Shown: positions 18,223 through 26,051 of the stretch, in pieces
How positions within the stretch are numbered: the first letter of the stretch is position 1
How the letters are laid out: every line of letters begins with the position of its first letter
NCBI GenBank assembly: GCA_008501825.1
Contig: QQUA01000005.1
Location: 1 to 64,000, forward strand
DNA from: Planctomycetota bacterium
GTDB taxonomy: Bacteria > Planctomycetota > UBA1135
Direction of reading: 5' to 3'
Length of the DNA: 64,000 bases
Program-made: the position numbers and the translations under genes
The notes under the pieces: model-generated
Told to the model about the DNA's origin: nothing
The model's database searches: none
What the model saw: only the letters and a program-made list of their open reading frames with translations

Positions 18223-19977
18223 TCAGGGCGTGATCCGAACGATGCGGGAAGCGGAGGTCAGACGAACTCCGCTGGGTGGAATATAAGAAACCGCCGCATG
18301 CCAAAATGATTTGCCAAGCCAAGCCGCTCCTTGGCCGGGTTGCAAAGTTACCGTGGCGATGGCGTCTCCTTGCAGGTTCAGCGTCCCCATGCTTTGGTGG
18401 TACATGGAAGGCGGATTGCCGGAAGTCATGCTTCCAAACAAATCGTCGTTGCTGAGCGGCACTTCGATTCCATTGATTCTGGTCGGTCCGATTCCGGTGG
18501 TGGAGGCTAACAGGGCATAAGCCTGGTTGCTTTCGGAGTTGGGGAAATCGATGGCGAATTGGACCGTGCCGCCGGAGTTCGCCGAGATGAAGTCTTGATT
18601 CAGGCGAAGGTAAGGTTCGAAGTCATAGACTTCGGTGCGGCCGTTGAGATTCAATCCGGTTCCTTCCCCGGGCGCACCGGCAATCAAGGTTTCATATCCT
18701 TCGCCTTGAAGATCGCCGAGAACTGCGACGCTGCTCCCCAGGCGATCGAAGCTGTCGATGCCGACCTGTCGAAACAATTGTCGCCCGCTGCCCCCGGAAA
18801 ACAGATAAACCGCGCCGAAGGAAACTTGGCTGAAGCTCAAAGTTTCGTCGATGGCTCCGAACCAAAAGTCAGGGATCGAATCGCCGTCTTGATCGGGGGC
18901 GGCGGCGACCGAGTACCCGAGGCGATTTCCTACGTAGCCGAAGGTGATGTCTTGTACCCGTCCGAAAAAGGCGCGGATGACCGAGCCGTCCAGTCCGGAA
19001 ACGACGTAGACCGCGCCGATAAAAGCCCCGGTGGCAGGGTCCTGAGTCAAGGGGGCGCTGATCAGTTGATCGGTAAATCCATCAAAATCGACGTCGCCGG
19101 CTTTGGCCAAAGCGAAACCCAGTTGCTCTCCGGCGACCGGCCCTTGAAACCGCCGCCAAAGGGATCCGTCGGCGCCGAACAACAAGTCCACTACGCCGGC
19201 CTCGTTTTGAGCCAGCGGAGCTCCTACCAAAACTTCTTCCAGTTGGTCGCCGTCCAAATCGTCGGCGAAGCTGACTGCGGACCCGAACTGATCGCCGTTA
19301 TCGAGGCCGTCCACCTGCCAAAGGAAATTCCCGGTTCTTCCGGAATAGGCAAATAGACTTCCGGCGGCGATCCTGCCTTGGGGGTCGGCCAACGGGGCGC
19401 CAACCAGCAAATCGCCGACTCCATCGCCGTCCAAATCACCGCCGCCGGCCAAAGCTGAACCGAAGCCGTCGCCGATGGCCAGGCCGTCCAAGCGTCGAAT
19501 CAAGGCACCGTCGGCGCCACTGAACCAAAACACCGAACCGGCATTGGCTAGGCCTCCCGGATCGGCCAAGGGTGCTCCGGCGGCTAAATCGAGGATGCCG
19601 TCTTGGTTTACGTCCCCAGTGTTGGCCAAGGCGGAGCCAAGCTCCCAAGTCGTATTCGAACCGGGTATCAAAAACAATTGGGTGCCGTCGGCGCCGGAAT
19701 AAATCAGGATCTGACCTGCATCCACCAAGCCGCCCGGATCGGCTTTCGGTGAACCTACCGCCCAATCGGAAAACGAATCTCCGTTCACGTCTCCCAAAGG
19801 AACCAGAGCACTTCCGAAAGCTTCATTCACGGTGGCGCCGGTGTAACTATAAGTGGTTTGCCATTCACCTCCCATGGCCTGGCCGTGCAGGGGACATGCA
19901 GTGCTTAGCCCGAAGCTGATGGCGAGCGCGCAAACGACCGAGCTATGGATGGGGGAATGGAATGGGCGATTCGGCAT
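18223..19977 (-). CDS. Secreted FG-GAP repeat (integrin-alpha-like) protein
   Basis: A 584-residue protein with about seven FG-GAP blades. Each has a phrase like GDVNGDGFSDWAVGSP or GDLDGDGVGDLLVGAP, with the calcium-loop pattern DxDxDG. Together they should fold as a beta-propeller. A shared C-terminal Ig-like module follows from about residue 460. The ATG at 19977 is chosen because MPNRPFHSPIHSSVVCALAISFG gives a signal peptide; an ATG at 20007 is possible. It is convergent with the M2 peptidase gene and divergent from the next. A role in adhesion or extracellular binding is inference from the fold. Confidence 0.82.
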   Translation of the reverse strand: MPNRPFHSPIHSSVVCALAISFGLSTACPLHGQAMGGEWQTTYSYTGATVNEAFGSALVPLGDVNGDSFSDWAVGSPKADPGGLVDAGQILIYSGADGTQLFLIPGSNTTWELGSALANTGDVNQDGILDLAAGAPLADPGGLANAGSVFWFSGADGALIRRLDGLAIGDGFGSALAGGGDLDGDGVGDLLVGAPLADPQGRIAAGSLFAYSGRTGNFLWQVDGLDNGDQFGSAVSFADDLDGDQLEEVLVGAPLAQNEAGVVDLLFGADGSLWRRFQGPVAGEQLGFALAKAGDVDFDGFTDQLISAPLTQDPATGAFIGAVYVVSGLDGSVIRAFFGRVQDITFGYVGNRLGYSVAAAPDQDGDSIPDFWFGAIDETLSFSQVSFGAVYLFSGGSGRQLFRQVGIDSFDRLGSSVAVLGDLQGEGYETLIAGAPGEGTGLNLNGRTEVYDFEPYLRLNQDFISANSGGTVQFAIDFPNSESNQAYALLASTTGIGPTRINGIEVPLSNDDLFGSMTSGNPPSMYHQSMGTLNLQGDAIATVTLQPGQGAAWLGKSFWHAAVSYIPPSGVRLTSASRIVRITP

Positions 19978-20176
19978 CGGTAAGAAGGGGAATGGGAATA
20001 AGTGCATCCTAACCAAACGCCGACTTTCGCCTTTTTTCTTGATGCGAGCGCCCCGTCTTGCCTTTTCCTGGATCAAAGCCGGCGGCCGGGAAGGCCGGCT
20101 TGAATTCCACCGGAACCTGTGCTTGCAAACGGGTTTCCATTGATTCCTCTTTCTCCGAAACCTCAACCAACCACTC

Positions 20177-21847
20177 ATGCTTAGCACCATCCATGGACTC
20201 CTGCTCACAGCCGGCCTTTGGGCGCCCCAGGGGCAAAGCCCCATTCACCTGATCTTCGATCTGCATGTGGATCCGATTCCAAACAGCCTCAGTTTCAGCG
20301 ATAAACAAGCCACTTATCATCAAAGAGTGGACAACATCGAGTGGGTATTGGCCCAGACCGAGCCGCTTGGAATTCCACTTTCTTTTCTAAGCGTGGGGCA
20401 GTTCATGGAAATCTTGGTCAGCGAAGGGTCGGCCGGCCGGGGAGCCGATGCGTTGCGGCGGATTTATGCCGGCGGAAGTCAAATCGGAGCTCACAGTCAC
20501 CAGGAACACCGAGCCGGCCCGTTCGACTGGCCGAATTACCCCAGCGGTGCCAGTTTTGCCGAATGTCAAGACTCCTGGCAAGACAATTTCGATTGGGTGG
20601 ATCAGGCCATTCTCACCGCTTTGGGAAGTCCGCCGCCGGAGCCCTTGAGTTTGATTCATAACGTAAAGGGCGCCCATTTGCCGAAGGATGAAGCCGACTA
20701 TCACGCGATGATGAGCCTATTCGGAATCACCGTTCGGGAAGGCGGCCCGGAAGAAGATTATTTCCAATGGTACAAACACCACATTTGGAATCCATTCAGG
20801 CCTTCGGCGGCCAACTACATGGCGGAAGATTTAAGCGCTCCCTTCGTCGTGCCCACCCAGGGTTCGGTCATTGGATTGAAACAAATTCATCACGGAATCG
20901 AACAAGACATGACCGCTCCGGCGGTAAAACGGCAATTTTTGCAACTGTACCTGAACTGGCGTCACGCCGATCGAATGGGGTTGCCGGAAAAAATTTGGAG
21001 TTGGGGTTGGGGAAGTCACGCCACCGATTTTGATCCAGGCGATCCCAGCCGGGCGGCTCTAGTGGACGTACTCGCTTGGTTGGAAAACCATTTCGCTCAC
21101 CGCATCGATCCTACCGGATCCAAGGTGATGCAGTGGGCAACCCAACGCAGCACTGCCGAGGATTATTTTGCTTGGGAAAGCGCCCATCCGGGGACTTCCT
21201 CCTTTTCCTTCGATAGTTTGGCGGTAGATTGGGATACCTATCCTTATCTGCGTCCGGTGGCGGAAGAGTTAGGGGATTTCCTCTGGCAGGCCGATTTGAG
21301 CTTGGGAAGCGGCATCGAGGCTTTTCTGCTGTCGAAAGGCCCCTTGAACGGCATTCTGCTGTGGCAAGACGGTGGAAGTTCCTCAGTCGATCTTTCTTCT
21401 TGGCTGGGGCCGAAGGTCAAAATCATCGGATTGGAGAGCGGCTTGTGGCTGGGCGACGATCCCACAGCGGTTCCCGCCGGAGGCGAACCGGTTTTCGTCA
21501 GCGAAGAAGTCATTACCTTGAGCAGTTCGGGAACGCCGTCCTTGGGCGCCACCGTCACGTTCACTCTTCAAGGTGCCCCGGAAACGCCGGCAGCTTTGTA
21601 CATGGCTTCGGCGGCCACCTGGCTTCCCTTGCCTCACCTGGGCTTGCTGCAAATCGACCCCGGTGCCTCCCTGCAGCTTATGGGGGAAGGCAGTACCTCT
21701 GCCAGCGGAGTCTGGAATTTGCCGGTGACGGTCCCGATTCAACCAAGTTTGATCGGTTTCACCGGTTGGTTTCAAGGAGCGCTGTATTTCTTCGAGGGCC
21801 AGTCCCTCAAGCTAAGTGCAAACGCCTTAAGTCTTACTGTGATGTAG
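20177..21847 (+). CDS. Secreted protein, polysaccharide-deacetylase-like, with shared C-terminal module
   Basis: A 556-residue protein with a short signal peptide. The order LIFDLHVDP (residues 25-33), then GAHSHQEH (105-111), in a TIM-barrel-like setting recalls NodB/polysaccharide deacetylases, which need Asp plus a His-x-x-x-His metal site, though the match is weak. After about residue 440 there is a beta-rich module (SLGATVTFTLQGAPETPAAL) ending ALSLTV, similar to the ends of other secreted proteins here. If NodB-like, it would deacetylate amino sugars outside the cell; otherwise unknown. Confidence 0.6.
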   Translation: MLSTIHGLLLTAGLWAPQGQSPIHLIFDLHVDPIPNSLSFSDKQATYHQRVDNIEWVLAQTEPLGIPLSFLSVGQFMEILVSEGSAGRGADALRRIYAGGSQIGAHSHQEHRAGPFDWPNYPSGASFAECQDSWQDNFDWVDQAILTALGSPPPEPLSLIHNVKGAHLPKDEADYHAMMSLFGITVREGGPEEDYFQWYKHHIWNPFRPSAANYMAEDLSAPFVVPTQGSVIGLKQIHHGIEQDMTAPAVKRQFLQLYLNWRHADRMGLPEKIWSWGWGSHATDFDPGDPSRAALVDVLAWLENHFAHRIDPTGSKVMQWATQRSTAEDYFAWESAHPGTSSFSFDSLAVDWDTYPYLRPVAEELGDFLWQADLSLGSGIEAFLLSKGPLNGILLWQDGGSSSVDLSSWLGPKVKIIGLESGLWLGDDPTAVPAGGEPVFVSEEVITLSSSGTPSLGATVTFTLQGAPETPAALYMASAATWLPLPHLGLLQIDPGASLQLMGEGSTSASGVWNLPVTVPIQPSLIGFTGWFQGALYFFEGQSLKLSANALSLTVM

Positions 21848-21860
21848 CTTAGGGGTTGGT

Positions 21861-21889
21861 GGCGAGGCTCCATGGATTGGAGCCTCGCC
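21861..21889. terminator. Hairpin after the deacetylase-like gene
   Basis: A perfect 11-bp stem pairs GGCGAGGCTCC (21861-21871) with GGAGCCTCGCC (21879-21889) around a 7-base loop, 13 bases past the stop codon. No T-run follows. It is probably a terminator or mRNA end-protecting hairpin. Confidence 0.65.
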
Positions 21890-22000
21890 GGCCTTTGCCC
21901 CAGCTTGGAAGGTGAGGTAGCTTGGTACAGGCTGTTAAGCATGTGCGGCCGCTGATTTCGGCCCCGGTGCAACCACCCATCCCCCGCGGTGTTTTCCCCC

Positions 22001-23650
22001 ATGTCCTCAACTTCCCCCTTCCCTGTTCTTTGTGTTCTGGTTCTCAGTTGGTTCGGCAACGCCTCTCCATGCCGAGCCCAAGTCCCGGTGACCGAGAGAA
22101 TCAGCGTCAGTGCCGGCGGCCAGGAAGCCGACGGCGAGAGTTACATCGGTTCGGTCAGCCAAGACGGCAATTTGGTGGCATTTTCTTCCGAAGCCACCAA
22201 TTTGGTTCCAGGAGACACCAATGGCCGGATTGACATTTTCTTGCGCGACCGGCAGGCCGGGACTTTAGAACGATTGCCGATGGGATTGGGCGGAGCTGAG
22301 CCGAACGGTTCCAGCAGTTCCCCGGAACTGAGTCCGGATGGCCGGTTCTTGGTATTTGAAAGTTCTGCCGACAACTTGACTGCCGGAGATACTAATTTTT
22401 CCACCGATATCTTCCTTTTGGATCGACAAAGCGGTGGCTTGGAGATGATCAGCCACGGTATCGGGGGAGCTCCCAGCAACGGTTCTTCGGTCAACCCCAG
22501 CGTTAGCTCCGACGGTCGCTTCGTTTTGTTCACCTCCTTCGCCTCCGATTTGGTACCGGGGGATTCCAACAACATGTTGGACGTCTTTTTGCATGACCGG
22601 ACCCTTCAGGCCACCGAACGGATCAGCGTGGATTCCAATGGCGTGGAGGCCAACAACGGATCCTTTTTGACCCTCCTTTCGGTGAGAGGACGGGGAATGT
22701 CCGATGATGGCCGCTACGTGGTCTTTAGCACTCTAGCCGACAATTTGGTTGCCAACGACGTCAATGGAGTTCTCGATGTCTTCTTGCGCGATCGAGTCGC
22801 CGGGACCACCATTCGAATCAGTGAAGATGCCGGCGGAGTCGGCGGCGATGAAGTCAGCTCTGATGCCGTGATTTCCGCTGACGGCAACTCGGTGTTTTTC
22901 CGCTCCGAAGCCACCAACTTCAGTTCACAGGTTACGTCGCCATTTCCCCATCTTTATCGATTCGACCGTTCCACCGGGGCGTTCGACATTGTCATGGTGA
23001 ACTCGGATGGAGAACTTCCGGACGCCAGTTTTTTAAAGGCGACCGTGTCGGGAGACGGCTCCATGGTGGCCTTTTCCACTTTTGCCACCAACTTGTTGGA
23101 TTCGCCTGCCGCCGCCTCCGGCTGGAACGTTTACGCTCATGAATTCAGTACGGGAGTGACTCGCCTCGTTTCCGTGAATTCCAACGGCCGGCCGCAAACT
23201 GCGAACCAATGGGTATTTACCTATTACATCGCGCTCTCCAGCCAAGGCCGCTATGCCATTTTCTCCTCGAAGGCTAATGACCTGGTCAGCGGCGACCAGA
23301 ACAACCAACCCGACGTGTTTTGGCACGACCTTCGCATCGACGGCCCCGGTCTAGATTTAAGTCCCCTGATCGCCGGTCAGAATGCCCAGTTCACTGTCGA
23401 TGGCGCCACACCTATCGGCGATCTGATCATCGGCTTTTCTTCGATTGGCCAGGGACCGGTTCCCACTCCATTCGGTTTGATTCATTTGAACAAGCCGATT
23501 CAAACCTTCGCCTTCACCGCCGACGCCGCCGGGCAAGTGAATCAAACAGTGAACTTGCCCTTGAGTCTGGCCGGGGCTTCCATTTGGGTGCAAGGCGTGG
23601 ATTTGACCATGGCTTATCCGACCACGATCTTTCACGGCATCGTGCAGTAG
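22001..23650 (+). CDS. Secreted PD40/TolB-type propeller protein, paralogue A
   Basis: A 549-residue exported protein (signal peptide MSSTSPFPVLCVLVLSWFG... to CRAQ). It has repeated WD40-like PD40 blades: VSQDGNLVAFSSEATNLVPG, then DGRFLVFESSADNLTAG, DGRFVLFTSFASDLVPG and so on, each followed by 'DVFLRDR..GTTERIS'. The C-terminal module ends IWVQGVDLTMAYPTTIFHG. It closely resembles the protein at 26052-27710. The ATG at 22001 is preferred over an in-frame GTG at 21989. The function of such propellers in this phylum is unknown; binding of carbohydrate or protein is possible. Confidence 0.8.
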   Translation: MSSTSPFPVLCVLVLSWFGNASPCRAQVPVTERISVSAGGQEADGESYIGSVSQDGNLVAFSSEATNLVPGDTNGRIDIFLRDRQAGTLERLPMGLGGAEPNGSSSSPELSPDGRFLVFESSADNLTAGDTNFSTDIFLLDRQSGGLEMISHGIGGAPSNGSSVNPSVSSDGRFVLFTSFASDLVPGDSNNMLDVFLHDRTLQATERISVDSNGVEANNGSFLTLLSVRGRGMSDDGRYVVFSTLADNLVANDVNGVLDVFLRDRVAGTTIRISEDAGGVGGDEVSSDAVISADGNSVFFRSEATNFSSQVTSPFPHLYRFDRSTGAFDIVMVNSDGELPDASFLKATVSGDGSMVAFSTFATNLLDSPAAASGWNVYAHEFSTGVTRLVSVNSNGRPQTANQWVFTYYIALSSQGRYAIFSSKANDLVSGDQNNQPDVFWHDLRIDGPGLDLSPLIAGQNAQFTVDGATPIGDLIIGFSSIGQGPVPTPFGLIHLNKPIQTFAFTADAAGQVNQTVNLPLSLAGASIWVQGVDLTMAYPTTIFHGIVQ

Positions 23651-23689
23651 AAGAGCCTTTTGCTGGCGCGGTTGGCCTTAACTTTCGCG

Positions 23690-24382
23690 TCAGGCTAAGT
23701 CGAACACCAACAATTCAGCGTCTTGTTGCGCCTGGAGGTCCACCACCGGTTCTTCCGCCAAGGCTAGGCCGTCCCCGGGGTGCAGGACTTCGCCGTGGGC
23801 TTGGACTTGCCCGGCGATGACTTGCACCCACACGTGCCGCCGCCCCTGCAAACTCAAAGTCCATGGTTCTCCAGCTTGGAGCTTGCCGCCGTACACCCGC
23901 ACGTCCTGATGGATTTTCACCGCCGAATCCGATCCTTCCCGGCTGGCAAGTAGGGACAAACCCGGGGCATCGGAAGCAATTTCCTTTTGTTCATAACCCG
24001 GAGTCAAGCCTTGGGATTGAGGTAGAAGCCAGATTTGTAACAGGTGGACCTCTTCCTGGTCGGAACCGTTGAACTCGCTATGGCGAATTCCCATTCCGGC
24101 GGTCATGCGTTGCACTTCTCCAGCTTGAATGACTTCTTGATTTCCGGTGCTGTCCCGATGGGCCAGGGATCCTGAAACGATGTAAGTCAGGATTTCCATG
24201 TCCTGGTGCGGGTGGGTTCCAAATCCCTGTCCGGGAGCGATTCGATCTTCATTGATGACTCGCAAAGCCCGAAAACCCATTTGTTTCGGATCCTGGTACT
24301 GGCCGAAAGAAAAGCTGTGCCAGGTCTTCAACCAACCGTGATCAAAGAAGCCGCGATCGGCGGCAGGGCGTTTGTAGATCAC
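23690..24382 (-). CDS. Pirin family protein (quercetinase-like bicupin)
   Basis: A 230-residue bicupin. The metal ligands are intact: His57 and His59 (THPHQD), His101 and Glu103 (IRHSEF), in the same positions as in human pirin. Bacterial pirins such as YhhW can oxidise quercetin-type flavonols, and others act as redox sensors. The frame is open upstream, but GTG at 24382 starts the conserved MIYKRPAADRG and overlaps the nitroreductase stop (GTGA), which settles the start. It is the last gene of the MarR-nitroreductase-pirin unit. Confidence 0.93.
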   Translation of the reverse strand: MIYKRPAADRGFFDHGWLKTWHSFSFGQYQDPKQMGFRALRVINEDRIAPGQGFGTHPHQDMEILTYIVSGSLAHRDSTGNQEVIQAGEVQRMTAGMGIRHSEFNGSDQEEVHLLQIWLLPQSQGLTPGYEQKEIASDAPGLSLLASREGSDSAVKIHQDVRVYGGKLQAGEPWTLSLQGRRHVWVQVIAGQVQAHGEVLHPGDGLALAEEPVVDLQAQQDAELLVFDLA

Positions 24383-24954
24383 GGCTTCCACTCCCGGGCG
24401 ATCTCCGTCCAAGCCTTGCGCCCACTGGGCTTTTCTCGCTCGCGCAAGTCCTCCGGCAGGGAAGCGGGATCGCCTCGATAGCCGATCGCAAAGGCGGCCA
24501 TGGCTTGATACTCCTCGCCGTCTACACCCAAGGCTTCCGGGGCTCGGTTGGCGTCGAAGCCGGCCATGAAATGCACGCTCAGGCCTTGTGCATGGGCTTG
24601 TAGGGCGAGTGCCATGCAAGCAGCTCCGGTATCGAATTGGGCCCACGCGTTGTCCTTGCCGTTGTGCTCGAACCGCCGGCGGGCGAAGGCGACTCCGAGG
24701 ACCGGCGCCTGGTTAGCCCAGGCCTGGTTGCCTTCCACCAGAAGCTGTTGGAACTGAGGCAAGGCTTCCGGATCGGCGCTGTAAACGAAATACCAGGGTT
24801 GGGCGTTGTAGCAGGAGGGTGCCCAACGAGCGGCCTCGAACAGAGAACGGAGGGATTCCGGTTCCGGTATCCGGTCTTTCCAGGCCCGCGGCGACCAGCG
24901 CGCCGGGAACTGATCAGCAACCGGAGCTTCCAAGGAGCGGGAGCTGTTTTCCAT
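24379..24954 (-). CDS. Nitroreductase family flavoprotein
   Basis: A 191-residue FMN-dependent nitroreductase-like protein. The N-terminal WSPRAWKDRIPEPESLRSL is followed by the FMN-contact segment EAARWAPSCYNAQPWYFV. The C-terminal VDGEEYQAMAAFAIGYRGD is also typical. The family reduces quinones, nitroaromatics or other electrophiles using NAD(P)H. It lies 43 bases after the MarR gene; that gap holds nested palindromes, so it may have its own MarR-controlled promoter. It is coupled to pirin by a GTGA overlap. Confidence 0.9.
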   Translation of the reverse strand: MENSSRSLEAPVADQFPARWSPRAWKDRIPEPESLRSLFEAARWAPSCYNAQPWYFVYSADPEALPQFQQLLVEGNQAWANQAPVLGVAFARRRFEHNGKDNAWAQFDTGAACMALALQAHAQGLSVHFMAGFDANRAPEALGVDGEEYQAMAAFAIGYRGDPASLPEDLREREKPSGRKAWTEIAREWKP

Positions 24955-24969
24955 GGAAATACTTTAAGA

Positions 24970-24989
24970 TCAAATATTTTGAATTCAAA
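24970..24989 (-). promoter_or_regulatory. Nested palindromes, probable MarR operator
   Basis: Three alternating half-sites TCAAA/TTTGA overlap: TCAAA-TAT-TTTGA (24970-24982) and the perfect 12-bp palindrome TTTGAATTCAAA (24978-24989). The tract is AT-rich and sits 15 to 35 bases upstream of the nitroreductase ATG. The size and symmetry fit a MarR-dimer site, similar in style to GAATTC-centred operators of the MhqR/YodB kind. Confidence 0.65.
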
Positions 24990-24997
24990 CTAACTTT

Positions 24998-25450
24998 TCA
25001 GGTCGCCAAGGACAGTCCCAACTTCTTACATAGGCGGGCCATCTGCTCTTGTTCTGCCGGCGTCAGTCCCTGAAAAGCTTGGCGCAGGTCGGCGACGTGG
25101 GCGGGAAATAGGTTGCGGATGCGCCGCTTTCCCGCGCCGGTCAAGGCCACCAGGACCACCCGCCGATCCTGTTCACTTCGTTGCCGTTGGACCCACCCCT
25201 TTTTTTCCAAGCGGTCGACCACGGAAGTCACGCTGCCGCCGCTGCGCAGCATTTTGTCGCCCAGTTCTCCCTGGCAGAGGGGACCGAGGTGCCAGAGGGC
25301 TTCCAACACCGCGAATTGGGCCGTGGTGATTTGCTCCGCCGCCATCCAGGAGGCGACCCGCGCCTCCAAAACCGAAGTGGCTCGCATCCACTTGATATAG
25401 AGGTTCAGGATCCGTCGCTCGGCGGCCGGGCCTTGGTGGTGGGTTCCCAT
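24998..25450 (-). CDS. MarR-family transcriptional regulator
   Basis: A 150-residue winged-helix regulator. The recognition region is LCQGELGDKMLRSGGSVTSVVDRLEKKGWVQ, and the wing is QRSEQDRRVVLVALTGAGKR, the standard MarR signature. The ATG at 25450 is clear. It is upstream of, and codirectional with, nitroreductase and pirin, both of which handle quinones or flavonoids. By analogy with MhqR-type repressors it probably senses electrophilic aromatic compounds and derepresses them. It has Cys only at residues 59 and about 142, so thiol sensing cannot be claimed. Confidence 0.9.
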   Translation of the reverse strand: MGTHHQGPAAERRILNLYIKWMRATSVLEARVASWMAAEQITTAQFAVLEALWHLGPLCQGELGDKMLRSGGSVTSVVDRLEKKGWVQRQRSEQDRRVVLVALTGAGKRRIRNLFPAHVADLRQAFQGLTPAEQEQMARLCKKLGLSLAT

Positions 25451-25511
25451 GACCTCCTCAGGAATTGGCAGGAATCGGTTTCCGGAGCCGGGTTTGACTT
25501 AACAAGGGGAG

Positions 25512-25542
25512 GGCCCGGCGATGAATCCGGAATCGCCGGGCC
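25512..25542. terminator. GC-rich hairpin downstream of small membrane genes
   Basis: A perfect 11-bp stem pairs GGCCCGGCGAT (25512-25522) with ATCGCCGGGCC (25532-25542) around a 9-base loop. It is 36 bases past the stop of the small minus-strand gene ending at 25578 and before the MarR gene. It is probably the terminator of the small-gene transcript. Confidence 0.6.
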
Positions 25543-25577
25543 GGGATCGGGCAAGGGCGTTGCCGGTTCGGCAGCGC

Positions 25578-25727
25578 TTACCACTGATGGTGGCTTGGAC
25601 CCGGAATCTCCATGGGTTGGGCTTCCATGGGTTCACCGGTACTCAAAAGCAGGAAAACCCCCGCTGCCAGCAAAAGCAACAGCAAAAGGATCAGCAGGAT
25701 TTCCCCGGCGGAAAGACCTTCTTGCAT
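25578..25727 (-). CDS. Small single-span membrane protein A (49 residues)
   Basis: A 49-residue protein too short for routine gene calls. It has an acidic N-terminus (MQEGLSAGE), then a membrane span of about 19 residues (ILLILLLLLLLAAGVFLLL), then a polar tail rich in Pro, Met and His ending SHHQW. A good ribosome-binding site (GAGAGGA about 7 bases before the ATG) supports translation. It resembles the next small gene at 25877-25987, which also has 'GxEI-L/V-LILLLLL', so the two look like a tandem family. Its job is unknown; regulatory or scaffold roles are common for such proteins. Confidence 0.6.
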   Translation of the reverse strand: MQEGLSAGEILLILLLLLLLAAGVFLLLSTGEPMEAQPMEIPGPSHHQW

Positions 25728-25876
25728 GTTGGTTTCCTCTCAGGATCGATTTGGGGCCGAACACAAAGTCGCTCAAACGGCGGCTTGCCAGTAGGCGCCG
25801 CCCTCATGCTAGCTCCAACGCCCGGCCTCGGACCCGAAATCGGGCCCAAAGCTGGAGTTTCGAGCTTTCTCCGGCC

Positions 25877-25987
25877 CTACATGGGCAGGGCGCCGTGAAC
25901 CGGACGGGCCATCAGGAAGAAGGCCAAGCCGGCGACGACCAGGAGGAGCAGGAGGATGAGGACGATTTCTTTGCCGTTGATGTCCAT
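25877..25987 (-). CDS. Small single-span membrane protein B (36 residues)
   Basis: A 36-residue protein: MDINGKE, then a membrane span (IVLILLLLLVVAGLAFFLM), then ARPVHGALPM. Both the order of charge and the span resemble small protein A, 150 bases downstream on the same strand, so they were probably produced by duplication. No strong Shine-Dalgarno precedes the ATG. It lies downstream of nothing else on its strand and divergent from no close gene, so it may have its own promoter in the 26000-26050 region. Unknown function. Confidence 0.5.
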   Translation of the reverse strand: MDINGKEIVLILLLLLVVAGLAFFLMARPVHGALPM

Positions 25988-26051
25988 GACTCTGTTTGTT
26001 CGGGGTTTGGACCTGTTGGTTTACGTTTCAGGCTACGGTTTGGAAAGGGCT

